Below, piece after piece: positions 9,691-18,084 of a stretch of 64,000 nt of DNA (position 1 is the first letter of the stretch; each line of letters opens with the position of its first letter). Origin of the DNA: Flavobacterium eburneipallidum. Its GTDB lineage: Bacteria > Bacteroidota > Bacteroidia > Flavobacteriales > Flavobacteriaceae. The notes beneath the pieces are model-generated. The model was not told where the DNA came from, made no database searches, and saw only the letters and a program-made list of their open reading frames with translations. The position numbers and the translations under genes are program-made. The stretch covers positions 2,480,001-2,544,000 of the forward strand of contig NZ_CP114291.2 in NCBI RefSeq assembly GCF_027111355.2, read 5' to 3'.

Positions 9691-10125
9691 ATGGCTACAT
9701 TTAGCAAACAACTCTCTTTTCGTTGGTCAGATTTAGATCCTAACTTTCACTTGCGTCACAGTGCTTATTATGATTTTGGAGCTCAACATCGTGTCGAAAT
9801 TTTAGCCGAATTAGGATTAACTATTAGAGCCATGCAAGCGGTTCACATTGGTCCTGTATTATTTAGAGAAGAATGTATTTTTAGAAGAGAAATCAACCTT
9901 TCGGATGTGATTGTCATGCAAACCAAAATGGCAAAAATGAATACTGATGCTTCTCGTTGGTCTATTGTTCATGAGTTTTACAGAGAAGAAGTTTTGTGTG
10001 CTATTATTACTGTAGATGGTGCTTGGATGGATACCAAACTTCGAAAACTAGCCAGTCCTACTCCACAAATTGTTACAAATGCCTTGAGTATATTCCCAAA
10101 GACAACTGATTTTACAAACTTATAA
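9691..10125 (+). CDS. Acyl-CoA thioesterase (hotdog fold, YbgC/FadM type)
   Basis: A 144-aa single hotdog domain. The N-terminus has the family pattern RWSDLDPNFHLRHSAYYDF, in which the Asp of WSDLD corresponds to the usual catalytic Asp and is followed by a His-rich substrate loop. The rest alternates strands consistent with the fold. Such enzymes hydrolyse acyl-CoA thioesters; the chain preference cannot be read from the sequence. It is 12 bases upstream of the DUF1398 gene on the same strand, so they are probably co-transcribed. Confidence 0.8.
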   Translation: MATFSKQLSFRWSDLDPNFHLRHSAYYDFGAQHRVEILAELGLTIRAMQAVHIGPVLFREECIFRREINLSDVIVMQTKMAKMNTDASRWSIVHEFYREEVLCAIITVDGAWMDTKLRKLASPTPQIVTNALSIFPKTTDFTNL

Positions 10126-10137
10126 TCAAACAGAACT

Positions 10138-10527
10138 ATGTTTACAATTACACAAATAAAAGAAGCCCATTCTAAAGTTAAATCAGGTGCTGAATTTCCT
10201 GCTTATATTCAAGATTTAATACAACTCGGCGTTCAAGGCTATGAGATTTTTGTCAATGATGGTCATGAAGAATATTTTGGCAACGCTAATTATCGAGTAG
10301 TAGCAACTGAAACTTATCCTAGTATTACTATTGCACCATCAGCAAACAAAGAGCGTTTTATTGAATTTCTAGTGATGCACCAAGACGGGCAAACGGATTA
10401 CCTTACTTTTTGTAATCATGCAGCACAATGCGGTATTGCTAAATGGAGTGTAAATATTATCGAAATGACTTGTACTTATTTTGATTTATCTGATGCAGCA
10501 ATTTTAATCGAAAAAATACCTGTTTAA
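10138..10527 (+). CDS. DUF1398 family protein
   Basis: A 129-aa soluble protein matching the DUF1398 family over its full length: an N-terminal helix pair (ITQIKEAHSKVKSG), a central YEIFVNDGHEEYFG segment and the C-terminal YLTFCNHAAQCGI block. No enzymatic motif is evident and the family's function is unknown. It directly follows the thioesterase and converges on dsbD, whose stop is 23 bases away. Confidence 0.8.
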   Translation: MFTITQIKEAHSKVKSGAEFPAYIQDLIQLGVQGYEIFVNDGHEEYFGNANYRVVATETYPSITIAPSANKERFIEFLVMHQDGQTDYLTFCNHAAQCGIAKWSVNIIEMTCTYFDLSDAAILIEKIPV

Positions 10528-10549
10528 AACTCCTGAATCTAACTTTAAT

Positions 10550-12556
10550 CTATTTTTTAAAATTTGAAATTCCTATTTTAAGCCAAGTTTCATATTCTTC
10601 AACTCCAACATAACTAATTGTTGGTTTTTCTTGATTCAAGCTATTGCCTTCCAAATCCGTTAAAACGTATAAAGGTTGTGTATTAGTTTTGTATTTAGAA
10701 ATCATAAAATCTGTCCATTTATCACCAACCGTTTCTATGGTTTCGCCTGTAGATTTAGAAACAAATTGTTCGCTTTTAGGCAAATCCCTTTTGTCGTCAA
10801 CATATAGTGAAATCAAAACTACATCATTTTTTAGAATGGATAAAATGCGTTTGTCAGACCAAACATTATTCTCCATTTTTCTACAATTGACACAAGCATA
10901 TCCTGTAAAATCCAACATAATGGGTTTGTTGACTGTTTTGGCATAAGCCAATCCTTTGTCGTAATCTTCAAAAACTACTATTTGATGCGGGCCTAATTTG
11001 GCGCCTTCTGGCAAAACTTCTGCCGAAGTACTACTTCCTGAACGCCCCAATCCTAATGGACTTTCGCTATATTCCATTGGTGGCGGAAATGCGTTAATTA
11101 ATTTTAATGGCGCGCCCCAAAGTCCTGGAATCATATAAATTGTAAAAGTTAAAGTCACTAATCCTAAACACAATCTTCCCACCGAAATATGTGGCAATGG
11201 ACTATCATGTGGTAAAGTAATTTTTCCAAATAAATAAAAGGCTAAAGCTCCAAAAATAGCAATCCAAATCGACAAGAAAACTTCTCTTTCTAACAAATGC
11301 AATTGCAAAACCAAATCAGCATTTGACAAGAATTTGAATGCTAAAGCTAATTCTAGAAACCCTAAAACAACTTTAACCGTATTTAACCATCCACCAGATT
11401 TTGGTAAAGAATTCAACCAACCTGGGAACATTGCAAAAAGCATAAAAGGCAAGGCTAATGCCAATGAAAAACCTAACATTCCGACCACTGGAGCAATTCC
11501 ACCTTTGGAAGCAGCTTCAACTAATAATGTTCCAACAATTGGTCCTGTACATGAAAATGAAACAATTGCCAAAGCCAAAGCCATAAACAAAATCCCAATA
11601 AATCCGCCTCTATCTGCTTGTGAATCGACTTTATTAGCCCAAGAATTAGGTAACATAATTTCAAAAGCTCCTAAAAATGAAACCGCAAAAACGACTAATA
11701 AAATAAAGAAAATTAGATTAAACCAGACATTTGTTGATAAAGCATTTAGAGCATCGGCACCAAAAATTCCTGTTACTAATAGTCCCAAAATTACATAAAT
11801 CGCAATAATTGAAATCCCATAAATGATAGCATTTCTAACTCCTGCAGCCTTATTTTTTGATTGTTTGGTGAAAAAGCTAACCGTCATTGGAATCATAGGA
11901 AACACACATGGCGTCAACAAAGCTGCAAATCCTGACAGGAAAGCGATGAAAAAAATGGTCCACAATCCTTTTTGAGTTTCAGGTTTGGAAGCATCTGTTT
12001 TTACTTCTTCTAAAGGTGTTTTTGACTCCTCAATTTTTACTGGTTTCGCAGGAATTACTTTTTCTTTTATGGTATCAACGGTAACAATTTCTGTTACTGA
12101 TTTTGAAATAGCAGGAAGTTTAAAACTGAAATTTTTCTCCTGATTGATGCAAACTTCTTTACAAACTTGATAATTTAAGTCCGCTTCTATTTTTGACAGT
12201 TTTCCATTTAGTATCGAAATTTCTTGTTGGATTTGAACTTTCTTTTCAAAAAAAGTTTCATTTACCTCAAAAACATCATTGTAAGCTGTTCTAGTTTTGC
12301 TTTCTTTAGCTTTGCCAATTAAACTAAAATTCCCTTTCTGATTTTTGAAAATCACTTCCAATGCTAGTGGCCCACCATCGGGAGTAAATTGAGAATACAT
12401 GTGCCAACCATCCTCGATTACTCCATTAAAAGTAAGCACATAATTAGTTTCTGATTTTTTTTCAATTTGAGTAGTCCATTTTATAGGGTCTAAAATTTGT
12501 GCATTTCCATTGGCGAAAGCCAAAAAAGTTAAGAGTAAAAGAATATATTTCTTCAT
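10550..12556 (-). CDS. dsbD: Thiol:disulfide interchange protein DsbD
   Basis: A 668-aa inner-membrane reductant carrier. After the signal peptide (1-19) comes the periplasmic alpha domain with its Cys pair in VCKEVC. A membrane domain of about eight helices follows, with the redox Cys in TPCVFP and SCTGPIVG. The C-terminal periplasmic thioredoxin domain has CVNC near residue 555. It passes electrons from cytoplasmic thioredoxin to periplasmic disulfides and cytochrome c maturation. Its ATG overlaps the last base of the tilS stop, so translation is likely coupled. Confidence 0.92.
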   Translation of the reverse strand: MKKYILLLLTFLAFANGNAQILDPIKWTTQIEKKSETNYVLTFNGVIEDGWHMYSQFTPDGGPLALEVIFKNQKGNFSLIGKAKESKTRTAYNDVFEVNETFFEKKVQIQQEISILNGKLSKIEADLNYQVCKEVCINQEKNFSFKLPAISKSVTEIVTVDTIKEKVIPAKPVKIEESKTPLEEVKTDASKPETQKGLWTIFFIAFLSGFAALLTPCVFPMIPMTVSFFTKQSKNKAAGVRNAIIYGISIIAIYVILGLLVTGIFGADALNALSTNVWFNLIFFILLVVFAVSFLGAFEIMLPNSWANKVDSQADRGGFIGILFMALALAIVSFSCTGPIVGTLLVEAASKGGIAPVVGMLGFSLALALPFMLFAMFPGWLNSLPKSGGWLNTVKVVLGFLELALAFKFLSNADLVLQLHLLEREVFLSIWIAIFGALAFYLFGKITLPHDSPLPHISVGRLCLGLVTLTFTIYMIPGLWGAPLKLINAFPPPMEYSESPLGLGRSGSSTSAEVLPEGAKLGPHQIVVFEDYDKGLAYAKTVNKPIMLDFTGYACVNCRKMENNVWSDKRILSILKNDVVLISLYVDDKRDLPKSEQFVSKSTGETIETVGDKWTDFMISKYKTNTQPLYVLTDLEGNSLNQEKPTISYVGVEEYETWLKIGISNFKK

Positions 12557-13866
12557 TATTCCAATTGTATTTTAAGTATATTTTGAGTTGAATCCGTTAC
12601 TCTAAAACGTTCGTCTTGTCGAATACCAACAATCCAAACTATTTGATTATTAGAAACTAAAATCCAAGTTTTTTCTTTTTCAATCAATGATAATTTTTCG
12701 TCTTTGAAAAATTTGCTCACTTTTTTTGATTTTCCTTCCATTCCGAAAGGTTGAAAAACATCACCTTCTTGCCATGGTCGCAAAACCAATGGAAACTGCA
12801 GTTTGTTTTCGTCCACAAATATAGTCGAATTGGAAACTAAACTAATGTCGGCTACTTTACTAAACGCAAGTTTTAAGGGAATCTTAACTTCTGTTTGGTT
12901 TTTATTAATAAAATAGACTTCCTCTACACGCTCTTCATTTATTGGACTTAAGATTAAAAAATCTCTGTTTTTGAGTAATCGAAATTCAGGTGAAAAAACT
13001 TGTTTACCTGATTGCCCAGCAACCAAATCATAAATATCGTCCCAAGCAGAAAACCCAAATTCATTAAGCCATTGGTACAAATAGGATTTATAATTGGGTA
13101 ACTTTTTCAGCTGATTCAAATCGAAATAAATGTCCTCTCCTTTTTCTTTTGCCACTTGCTGATAGACCATAATTGCTGCATCTTCGACCATAGTTTGTAC
13201 TTCCTGCAAATAGGTTTGGGTTTTATAAAAAGAAGCCAAAAAATCAGGATTCAGCTCTTTTAAAACAGGAACCAAATCGTGTCTGATTTTATTTCGCAAA
13301 TATTTATCCGAAGCATTGCTACTGTCTTCTCGCCAATCGATGTTATTTTCTTTAGCATATTGGGCGATTTCTGAACGAGAAAAAATCAAAAGTGGTCGAA
13401 TAACATTCTCATTTTGCGCTGGAATTCCCGTCAAACCATCCAAACCTGTTCCTCTAGCTAGATTAATCAAAAAAGTTTCCAGATTATCATCAGCGTGATG
13501 AGCCGTGAGAATATAATCGTATTTCTCGGTTTCTAATAATTCGTAAAACCAATTGTAGCGTAATTCTCGAGCGGCAACTTGGGTCGAAAGTTTATAATCT
13601 TTGGCGAAAGCTTCGGTGTCAAATTGGGTTAAAAACAATTCGATATTATTAGCTTCAGCATAATTTTGAACAAATTTTTGATCGCCAAAACTCTCCAGTC
13701 CTCGTAATTGAAAATTGCAATGTGCCATCGCAATATCAAACGAAAGTTGATGCAACAAATCAACCATTACCATACTATCTAATCCTCCACTGGTAGCCAA
13801 AAGGAGTTTTTTATTATTCAAAAAAGGAAAATTTGTATCGATATGATTTTGAAGTATATTCTTCAT
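12556..13866 (-). CDS. tilS: tRNA(Ile)-lysidine synthetase TilS
   Basis: A 436-aa enzyme that modifies C34 of tRNA-Ile(CAU) to lysidine so that it reads AUA. The PP-loop ATP-binding motif SGGLDS is at residues 26-31. The N-terminal N-type ATP pyrophosphatase domain extends to about 210, followed by substrate-binding domains; the C-terminal domain (about 365-436) contains the basic LRPWQEGD element. It overlaps dsbD by one base and lies 9 bases after the DUF4143 ATPase gene. Confidence 0.92.
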   Translation of the reverse strand: MKNILQNHIDTNFPFLNNKKLLLATSGGLDSMVMVDLLHQLSFDIAMAHCNFQLRGLESFGDQKFVQNYAEANNIELFLTQFDTEAFAKDYKLSTQVAARELRYNWFYELLETEKYDYILTAHHADDNLETFLINLARGTGLDGLTGIPAQNENVIRPLLIFSRSEIAQYAKENNIDWREDSSNASDKYLRNKIRHDLVPVLKELNPDFLASFYKTQTYLQEVQTMVEDAAIMVYQQVAKEKGEDIYFDLNQLKKLPNYKSYLYQWLNEFGFSAWDDIYDLVAGQSGKQVFSPEFRLLKNRDFLILSPINEERVEEVYFINKNQTEVKIPLKLAFSKVADISLVSNSTIFVDENKLQFPLVLRPWQEGDVFQPFGMEGKSKKVSKFFKDEKLSLIEKEKTWILVSNNQIVWIVGIRQDERFRVTDSTQNILKIQLE

Positions 13867-13875
13867 CTTAATTTT

Positions 13876-15030
13876 TTATTTTATTTCGTACCACGAAAGA
13901 ACATCGGCTGCGGTTCTTTTCTCGTTTTCTAAACCTGCATAAACCAAGGTTTTGGATTTTACATTCTCTTTTGCCAAAGTTTCGAAATAGGTAATTCCTT
14001 TGAATAAATCGTGCATAATAGTCTTGGTCGATTTGATTTCGATAACATTATAATTGAAATCATCTTGACGAATTAAATCTACTTCGTGTCCTGATGCGTC
14101 TCGCCAAAACCAAAATTCGTCATAATTATTTTGATGATAATTTTGTTTTGCATACTCTGAAACAATCATATTTTCGAACAAATTGCCTTTGAAAGCATTT
14201 TCAATAATTTGATTTTCGTCTTTTATTTTCAACAAATGACAAAGTAATCCTGTATCATAAAAATATAACTTCGGAGTTTTTATAATTCGCTTGTTAAAAT
14301 TATTATGCAAAGGTTGCAACAAAAACACAATATAACTACTTTCTAATGCTGATAACCAAGCTTTTGCAGTAGGTTGCGAAATACCACAATCAATGGCTAG
14401 ATTATTCAGATTCAACAAATGTCCAGCACGAGCGGCACATAAACCCAAAAACATTCGGAACGAACGTATGTTTTGTATATTGACCAAATCGGTAATATCT
14501 CGCTCCACATAAGTTTGAATATAACTATTATAAAAGTTTTTAGACGGAATATTTCTATCATAAATTGCTGGATAAAAACCTTTCAACATGGCTTTTATAT
14601 AATCTTTATCCAATAAGTTTTTGGATTTAAGTTCGTTAAAATCTAACGGAAATAATTTAAAAATAGCCACACGACCTGCCAAACTTTGAGTAATACTTTT
14701 CATTAAATGAAAATTTTGCGAACCCGAAAGAATGTATTGCCCCATTATTTTGTCGTTATCTACTTTAGTTTGCAAATACGAAAACAATTCAGGAGCCCGT
14801 TGTGCTTCGTCGAAAATGCAAAACTTATCATATCTTTCGAAGAATCCTTTAGGGTCTTTAGCTAAAAAATTTCTAGCATCAATATTCTCTAAACTCAAGT
14901 ATTCATACTCCGGAAAACTCTCTCTTAACATCGTAGTTTTTCCAGATTGTCTTGGTCCAGAAATAGCAAGAATAGGATACATTTTTATATTCTCGTTAAT
15001 TGCATTTACTATTTCTCTTTTTATGCCCAT
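13876..15030 (-). CDS. AAA ATPase with DUF4143 domain
   Basis: A 384-aa protein with Walker A GPRQSGKT at 25-32 and Walker B FCIFDEAQR. Next is a winged-helix/DUF4143 section (about 190-290, with QPTAKAWL) and a C-terminal segment with GHEVDLI and NVIEIKSTK, a spacing that resembles a PD-(D/E)xK nuclease-like fold. The family is widespread and functionally undefined, often scattered as accessory genes. It has its own good promoter at 15050-15079 and is preceded by a 22-bp tandem repeat array. Both suggest a later insertion between pabB and tilS. Confidence 0.85.
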   Translation of the reverse strand: MGIKREIVNAINENIKMYPILAISGPRQSGKTTMLRESFPEYEYLSLENIDARNFLAKDPKGFFERYDKFCIFDEAQRAPELFSYLQTKVDNDKIMGQYILSGSQNFHLMKSITQSLAGRVAIFKLFPLDFNELKSKNLLDKDYIKAMLKGFYPAIYDRNIPSKNFYNSYIQTYVERDITDLVNIQNIRSFRMFLGLCAARAGHLLNLNNLAIDCGISQPTAKAWLSALESSYIVFLLQPLHNNFNKRIIKTPKLYFYDTGLLCHLLKIKDENQIIENAFKGNLFENMIVSEYAKQNYHQNNYDEFWFWRDASGHEVDLIRQDDFNYNVIEIKSTKTIMHDLFKGITYFETLAKENVKSKTLVYAGLENEKRTAADVLSWYEIK

Positions 15031-15049
15031 AAATTATTGATTATAAGCG

Positions 15050-15079
15050 CAAATATAAATAAATATTTTGAATTAACAA
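15050..15079 (-). promoter_or_regulatory. -33/-7 promoter of the DUF4143 ATPase gene
   Basis: On the minus strand a TTG (15077-15079) and TATATTTG (15050-15057) are 19 bases apart, an ideal Bacteroidota promoter. The -7 box is 20 bases from the ATG. The TTG is supplied by the outermost copy of the adjacent 22-bp repeat. Confidence 0.7.
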
Positions 15080-15197
15080 GACTTAAACTTTGAATTAACA
15101 GAAGAAATATTTTGAATTAACATGACTTAAATTTTGAATTAACAAGACTTAAACTTTGAATTAACAGAAGAAATATTTTGAATTAACAAGGATAAAT
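15067..15197. repeat. 22-bp tandem repeat array, six units
   Basis: The core TTTGAATTAACA recurs at 15067, 15089, 15111, 15133, 15155 and 15177, exactly 22 bases apart. The 10-base tails alternate so that units 1-2 equal units 4-5, giving a 66-bp higher-order period. The array fills the whole gap between the pabB stop codon and the ATPase promoter, and its last unit contributes the -33 box. 22 bp is close to two helical turns, so any protein bound to the cores would lie on one face of the DNA. There are no unique spacers, so it is not a CRISPR array. Confidence 0.9.
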
Positions 15198-16484
15198 TCA
15201 ACTTAAAACTTCTCGCATTGCATTGGCTTTCAACAAACACTCTTCGTATTCTTTTTCAGGAATTGATTTTGATGTAATGGCACTTCCTACAGAAAAAGAA
15301 ACGTATTTATTTTCTTGATTGTATAAAATGCTTCGGATTACAACATTGAAATCGAAATCGCCATTTGGAGTAAAATAACCGACAGCTCCGCTATACAAAC
15401 CTCTTTTAGTTTCTTCTAATGCTTCAATAATTTTCAAAACCGATATTTTAGGCATTCCTGTCATGCTTCCCATTGGAAAAGTAGCTTTAATGGCATCGAC
15501 AGCCGTGTATTGACTATCTAATTTTGAAGCGATTGTAGAAATCATTTGATGCACTTGTTCAAATGAATATATTGTGCACAACTCTGTTACATTAACAGAG
15601 CCTTTTTGAGCAGTTCGAGACAAATCATTGCGAACCAAATCGGAAACCATAATGTTTTCGGAACGTTCCTTGGGATCGGAAGCCAAATCATTTTTGGACT
15701 TTTCGTCTTCTATCGGGTCTTGAAATCGCTTTGCAGTTCCTTTTATCGGTTGCGAAATCAACATTTCACCTTCTTTTCTTAAATACCGTTCTGGCGAAGC
15801 AGAAAGCAAAAATTGATGGTTATTTTTGAAATAAACAGCTTGAGGAGCTTTAGAAATTTCGTTAAGCCTTAAATATTTTTCCAATGGATTGATAACTGCA
15901 TTTGTAGCAAAAAATTCCATACAAAAATTAGCTTCATAAATATCACCTCGATGAATATGGTCTAAAATTTTAGACACTTTGTCTAAATATTTTTCTTTTG
16001 AAATGCGTTGTTTAATATCAATCTCTGAAGTCTGAAATATGAAATCTGCAATCTGTAATTGTATTTCCTTAAAGTCGTCCTCTACCTCATCGTCACACAT
16101 GTTGAGATATTGAATTTCGAGTTGATTTCCTTTGAGCGAAAATACTTTTTTAGGCTGAAAGAAAAACAAATCTGGAAAACCCAAACCATCAAAATTATTG
16201 GATTGTAAATGTTCTACATCATTTTTTAAATCGAATGATAAATACCCAAATAGCCAATCTTTTGTAGTTTGTTGGTATTGTTTTAAATCCTCGAAAGCGT
16301 TGTGATAATCCGTTTTTATGGAAGTTAAGGCATCAACCGCAAGAATGCAATCGAAACTAGAATAACGTTGTGGATAATCATTACTGTCCAAAAAAACAAC
16401 TTCACGAAACTGTTGTGACCAAATCAGAAGTTCTTCCTTAAACCGAATAGGATTCGCTATATTTTTTATGATTGATGTTCTCAA
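15198..16484 (-). CDS. pabB: Aminodeoxychorismate synthase component I
   Basis: A 428-aa chorismate-binding enzyme of the TrpE/PabB family. Motifs seen: DIYEANFC, QPIKGTAKR, DLVRNDLSR, FPMGSMTGMPK and GLYSGAVGY, the standard active-site and Mg-binding blocks. Absence of a clear tryptophan-binding LLES-type motif and the short N-terminus favour PabB (p-aminobenzoate branch of folate synthesis) over TrpE, as does linkage with tilS seen in Flavobacteria. Codons around 16020-16062 are built of AGATT/CAGATT-like repeats also found in spacers of this window. Confidence 0.85.
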   Translation of the reverse strand: MRTSIIKNIANPIRFKEELLIWSQQFREVVFLDSNDYPQRYSSFDCILAVDALTSIKTDYHNAFEDLKQYQQTTKDWLFGYLSFDLKNDVEHLQSNNFDGLGFPDLFFFQPKKVFSLKGNQLEIQYLNMCDDEVEDDFKEIQLQIADFIFQTSEIDIKQRISKEKYLDKVSKILDHIHRGDIYEANFCMEFFATNAVINPLEKYLRLNEISKAPQAVYFKNNHQFLLSASPERYLRKEGEMLISQPIKGTAKRFQDPIEDEKSKNDLASDPKERSENIMVSDLVRNDLSRTAQKGSVNVTELCTIYSFEQVHQMISTIASKLDSQYTAVDAIKATFPMGSMTGMPKISVLKIIEALEETKRGLYSGAVGYFTPNGDFDFNVVIRSILYNQENKYVSFSVGSAITSKSIPEKEYEECLLKANAMREVLS

Positions 16485-16507
16485 AGAATAGTTTTATTTA
16501 AAAAACT

Positions 16508-16515
16508 CAAAATTA
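16508..16515 (-). promoter_or_regulatory. -7 element (TAATTTTG) for pabB
   Basis: A TAnnTTTG match 23 bases before the pabB ATG on the minus strand. A TTG lies only 14 bases further upstream, shorter than normal spacing, so the -33 element is uncertain. Confidence 0.4.
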
Positions 16516-16579
16516 CGATAAATTTATTTCAAAATTTTTAGTATATTTATAAGACTATTAACCTCTAAAACTGTTTGTT

Positions 16580-16954
16580 ATGAAAATTGCTATCATTATT
16601 ATTCGTGTTTTAATTGGAGTTTTGTTTCTTTTTACCTCAATTGGCTTCTTCCTAAAACTTTTTCCAGAACCTGAATTCACAGGAAATTTTAAAGCTTTCC
16701 AACTAGGTCTTATTGCTTCTAACTATTTAATCCCTTTGGCAAAATCAGTTGAACTCCTTTGCGGATTAGCATTTGTGACCAATCGGTACGTAACATTGGC
16801 GAACATTCTAATACTTCCAGTAACGGTAAACATTCTATTTATCAATTTCTTTTTGAGTCCCGAAGGAATTCCACTAGCTTTATTTGTATTTTTTGGCAAC
16901 TTATTCTTGATTTATAGCCATTGGAAAAACTATAAAGGCTTGTTTGTAGCATAA
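16580..16954 (+). CDS. DoxX-like small membrane protein
   Basis: A 124-aa protein with four predicted transmembrane helices (about 5-22, 45-62, 68-88, 95-115). The opening IIRVLIGVLFLFTSIGFFLK and the LCGLAF segment resemble DoxX/DoxD-family proteins. No catalytic residues are recognisable. It is monocistronic: divergent from pabB and followed by a strong terminator. The role is unknown; DoxX proteins have been tied to redox and thiosulfate metabolism, but nothing here proves that. Confidence 0.7.
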   Translation: MKIAIIIIRVLIGVLFLFTSIGFFLKLFPEPEFTGNFKAFQLGLIASNYLIPLAKSVELLCGLAFVTNRYVTLANILILPVTVNILFINFFLSPEGIPLALFVFFGNLFLIYSHWKNYKGLFVA

Positions 16955-16964
16955 TTTTTTTTTC

Positions 16965-16993
16965 AAACCATCAGAAAACTGATGGTTTTTTTT
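16965..16993 (+). terminator. Rho-independent terminator after the DoxX-like gene
   Basis: A perfect 10-bp stem (16965-16974 with 16979-16988), AAAA loop, and a run of eight T (16986-16993). It lies 11 bases after the stop codon. Confidence 0.85.
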
Positions 16994-17230
16994 CATATAA
17001 AATATACCTTTGATAGATAATAATTATCGAAAACCAATTACTATGTGTCATTCAAAAAAAACATAGAAAAAAAACTAAAAAAAACTGAATTACAATAACT
17101 TAATATAGAAAAATCAACTTGAACACATTTTTAGAGTAATATCAAAGAAAAAGAATTGGTTATTTTACAAGATATTAAAAAAACGAAAAAACTATTGACT
17201 AAATCCTCTTTTTAGTTTAAATCACAACAA

Positions 17231-17857
17231 ATGAATCAAAACTTACAAAAAAAATTTCCGTCATTTTCAACCCCACTTATAGAAGACATCAGCGCTAACG
17301 CCATCGAGCAATCTTTTAATGCAGGTCATGTTCTTATGAAAACGGGGCAGTATATAAAAAATACCGTGTTAGTTTTAAATGGCAGTATCAAAATTTACCG
17401 TGAAGATGAAGATGGAGGTGAGTTTTTAATGTATTATTTACAATCAGGACAAGCCTGTGCAATTTCTATGATATGTGCTACCAAAAGTGAAAAAAGTCAA
17501 ATCATGGCTAAAGTGGTTGAAGATGTCGAATTAATCATGATTCCATTACCATTGATGGACAAATGGATGATGCAACATCGTAGTTGGTATGAATTTGTTA
17601 TCGATACCTATCGTAGCCGATTTGAAGAAGTACTAGAAGTAATCAATAGTATTGCTTTTAAAGCCATGGACGAACGTTTAGAATTTTATTTAAAGCGTAA
17701 TCAAAAAGCTTGTGGTTGCAGTGATTTGAATTTATCACACCAAGAAATTGCCACAGAGTTAAATACCTCAAGAGAAGTTATTTCACGATTACTCAAAAAA
17801 TTAGAACAACGAGGTGATTTAAAATTGCATCGAAATCATATTGAACTTTTGAAATAA
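17231..17857 (+). CDS. Crp/Fnr-family transcriptional regulator
   Basis: A 208-aa regulator with a cyclic-nucleotide-binding-type beta barrel (about 15-130) and a C-terminal winged helix (about 150-205). The recognition helix region contains SHQEIATELNTSREVISRLL. The sensor domain lacks the N-terminal Cys cluster of Fnr, so an oxygen-sensing 4Fe-4S role is not supported; a CGCS motif near residue 156 precedes the HTH and could be redox-active. It lies upstream of cydAB and the sulfur genes on the same strand and is a plausible regulator of them. Confidence 0.85.
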   Translation: MNQNLQKKFPSFSTPLIEDISANAIEQSFNAGHVLMKTGQYIKNTVLVLNGSIKIYREDEDGGEFLMYYLQSGQACAISMICATKSEKSQIMAKVVEDVELIMIPLPLMDKWMMQHRSWYEFVIDTYRSRFEEVLEVINSIAFKAMDERLEFYLKRNQKACGCSDLNLSHQEIATELNTSREVISRLLKKLEQRGDLKLHRNHIELLK

Positions 17858-17895
17858 ATCAACTAATTATAAAAAGAAGTTATGTGATTTATACC

Positions 17896-17926
17896 TTGAC
17901 TGTTGGCATTTCAATTGTTATATTTG
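17896..17926 (+). promoter_or_regulatory. Promoter upstream of cydAB (TTG, 20 bp, TATATTTG)
   Basis: TTG at 17896-17898 and TATATTTG at 17919-17926 are separated by 20 bases. The predicted start near 17933 leaves a leader of about 150 bases before cydA, unusually long for this window. A palindrome TTGATAATCAA (18056-18066) lies 19 bases before the cydA ATG. Confidence 0.6.
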
Positions 17927-18084
17927 TGATATGGAAAATAGTAACAGAATTTACCTTTAAAAATATTTTTTGATTTATTACTATTACAATTCTACCACGA
18001 TGCATCCTCGGTTAATTACTTTGTCCAAAAAATTGATCTACTGCATTTTACAACATTGATAATCAACACCAAAACGAAACAGTT

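Noticed and set aside
11334..11798. 154-codon plus-strand ORF within dsbD
   Set aside because: Antisense to a well-supported dsbD; its Ala/Pro/Asn-rich low-complexity product is a typical shadow frame.
15067..15197. CRISPR-like regular repeats
   Set aside because: Units are 22 bp directly abutting, with recurring tails rather than unique spacers, and no cas genes are near.
17931..18059. Short leader peptides before cydA (9 and 19 codons)
   Set aside because: Very short frames in AT-rich DNA with no coding or regulatory signature; expected by chance.
18056..18066. Fnr box upstream of cydA
   Set aside because: Half-sites match but the spacer is 1 base instead of 4, and the site lies downstream of the predicted transcript start.
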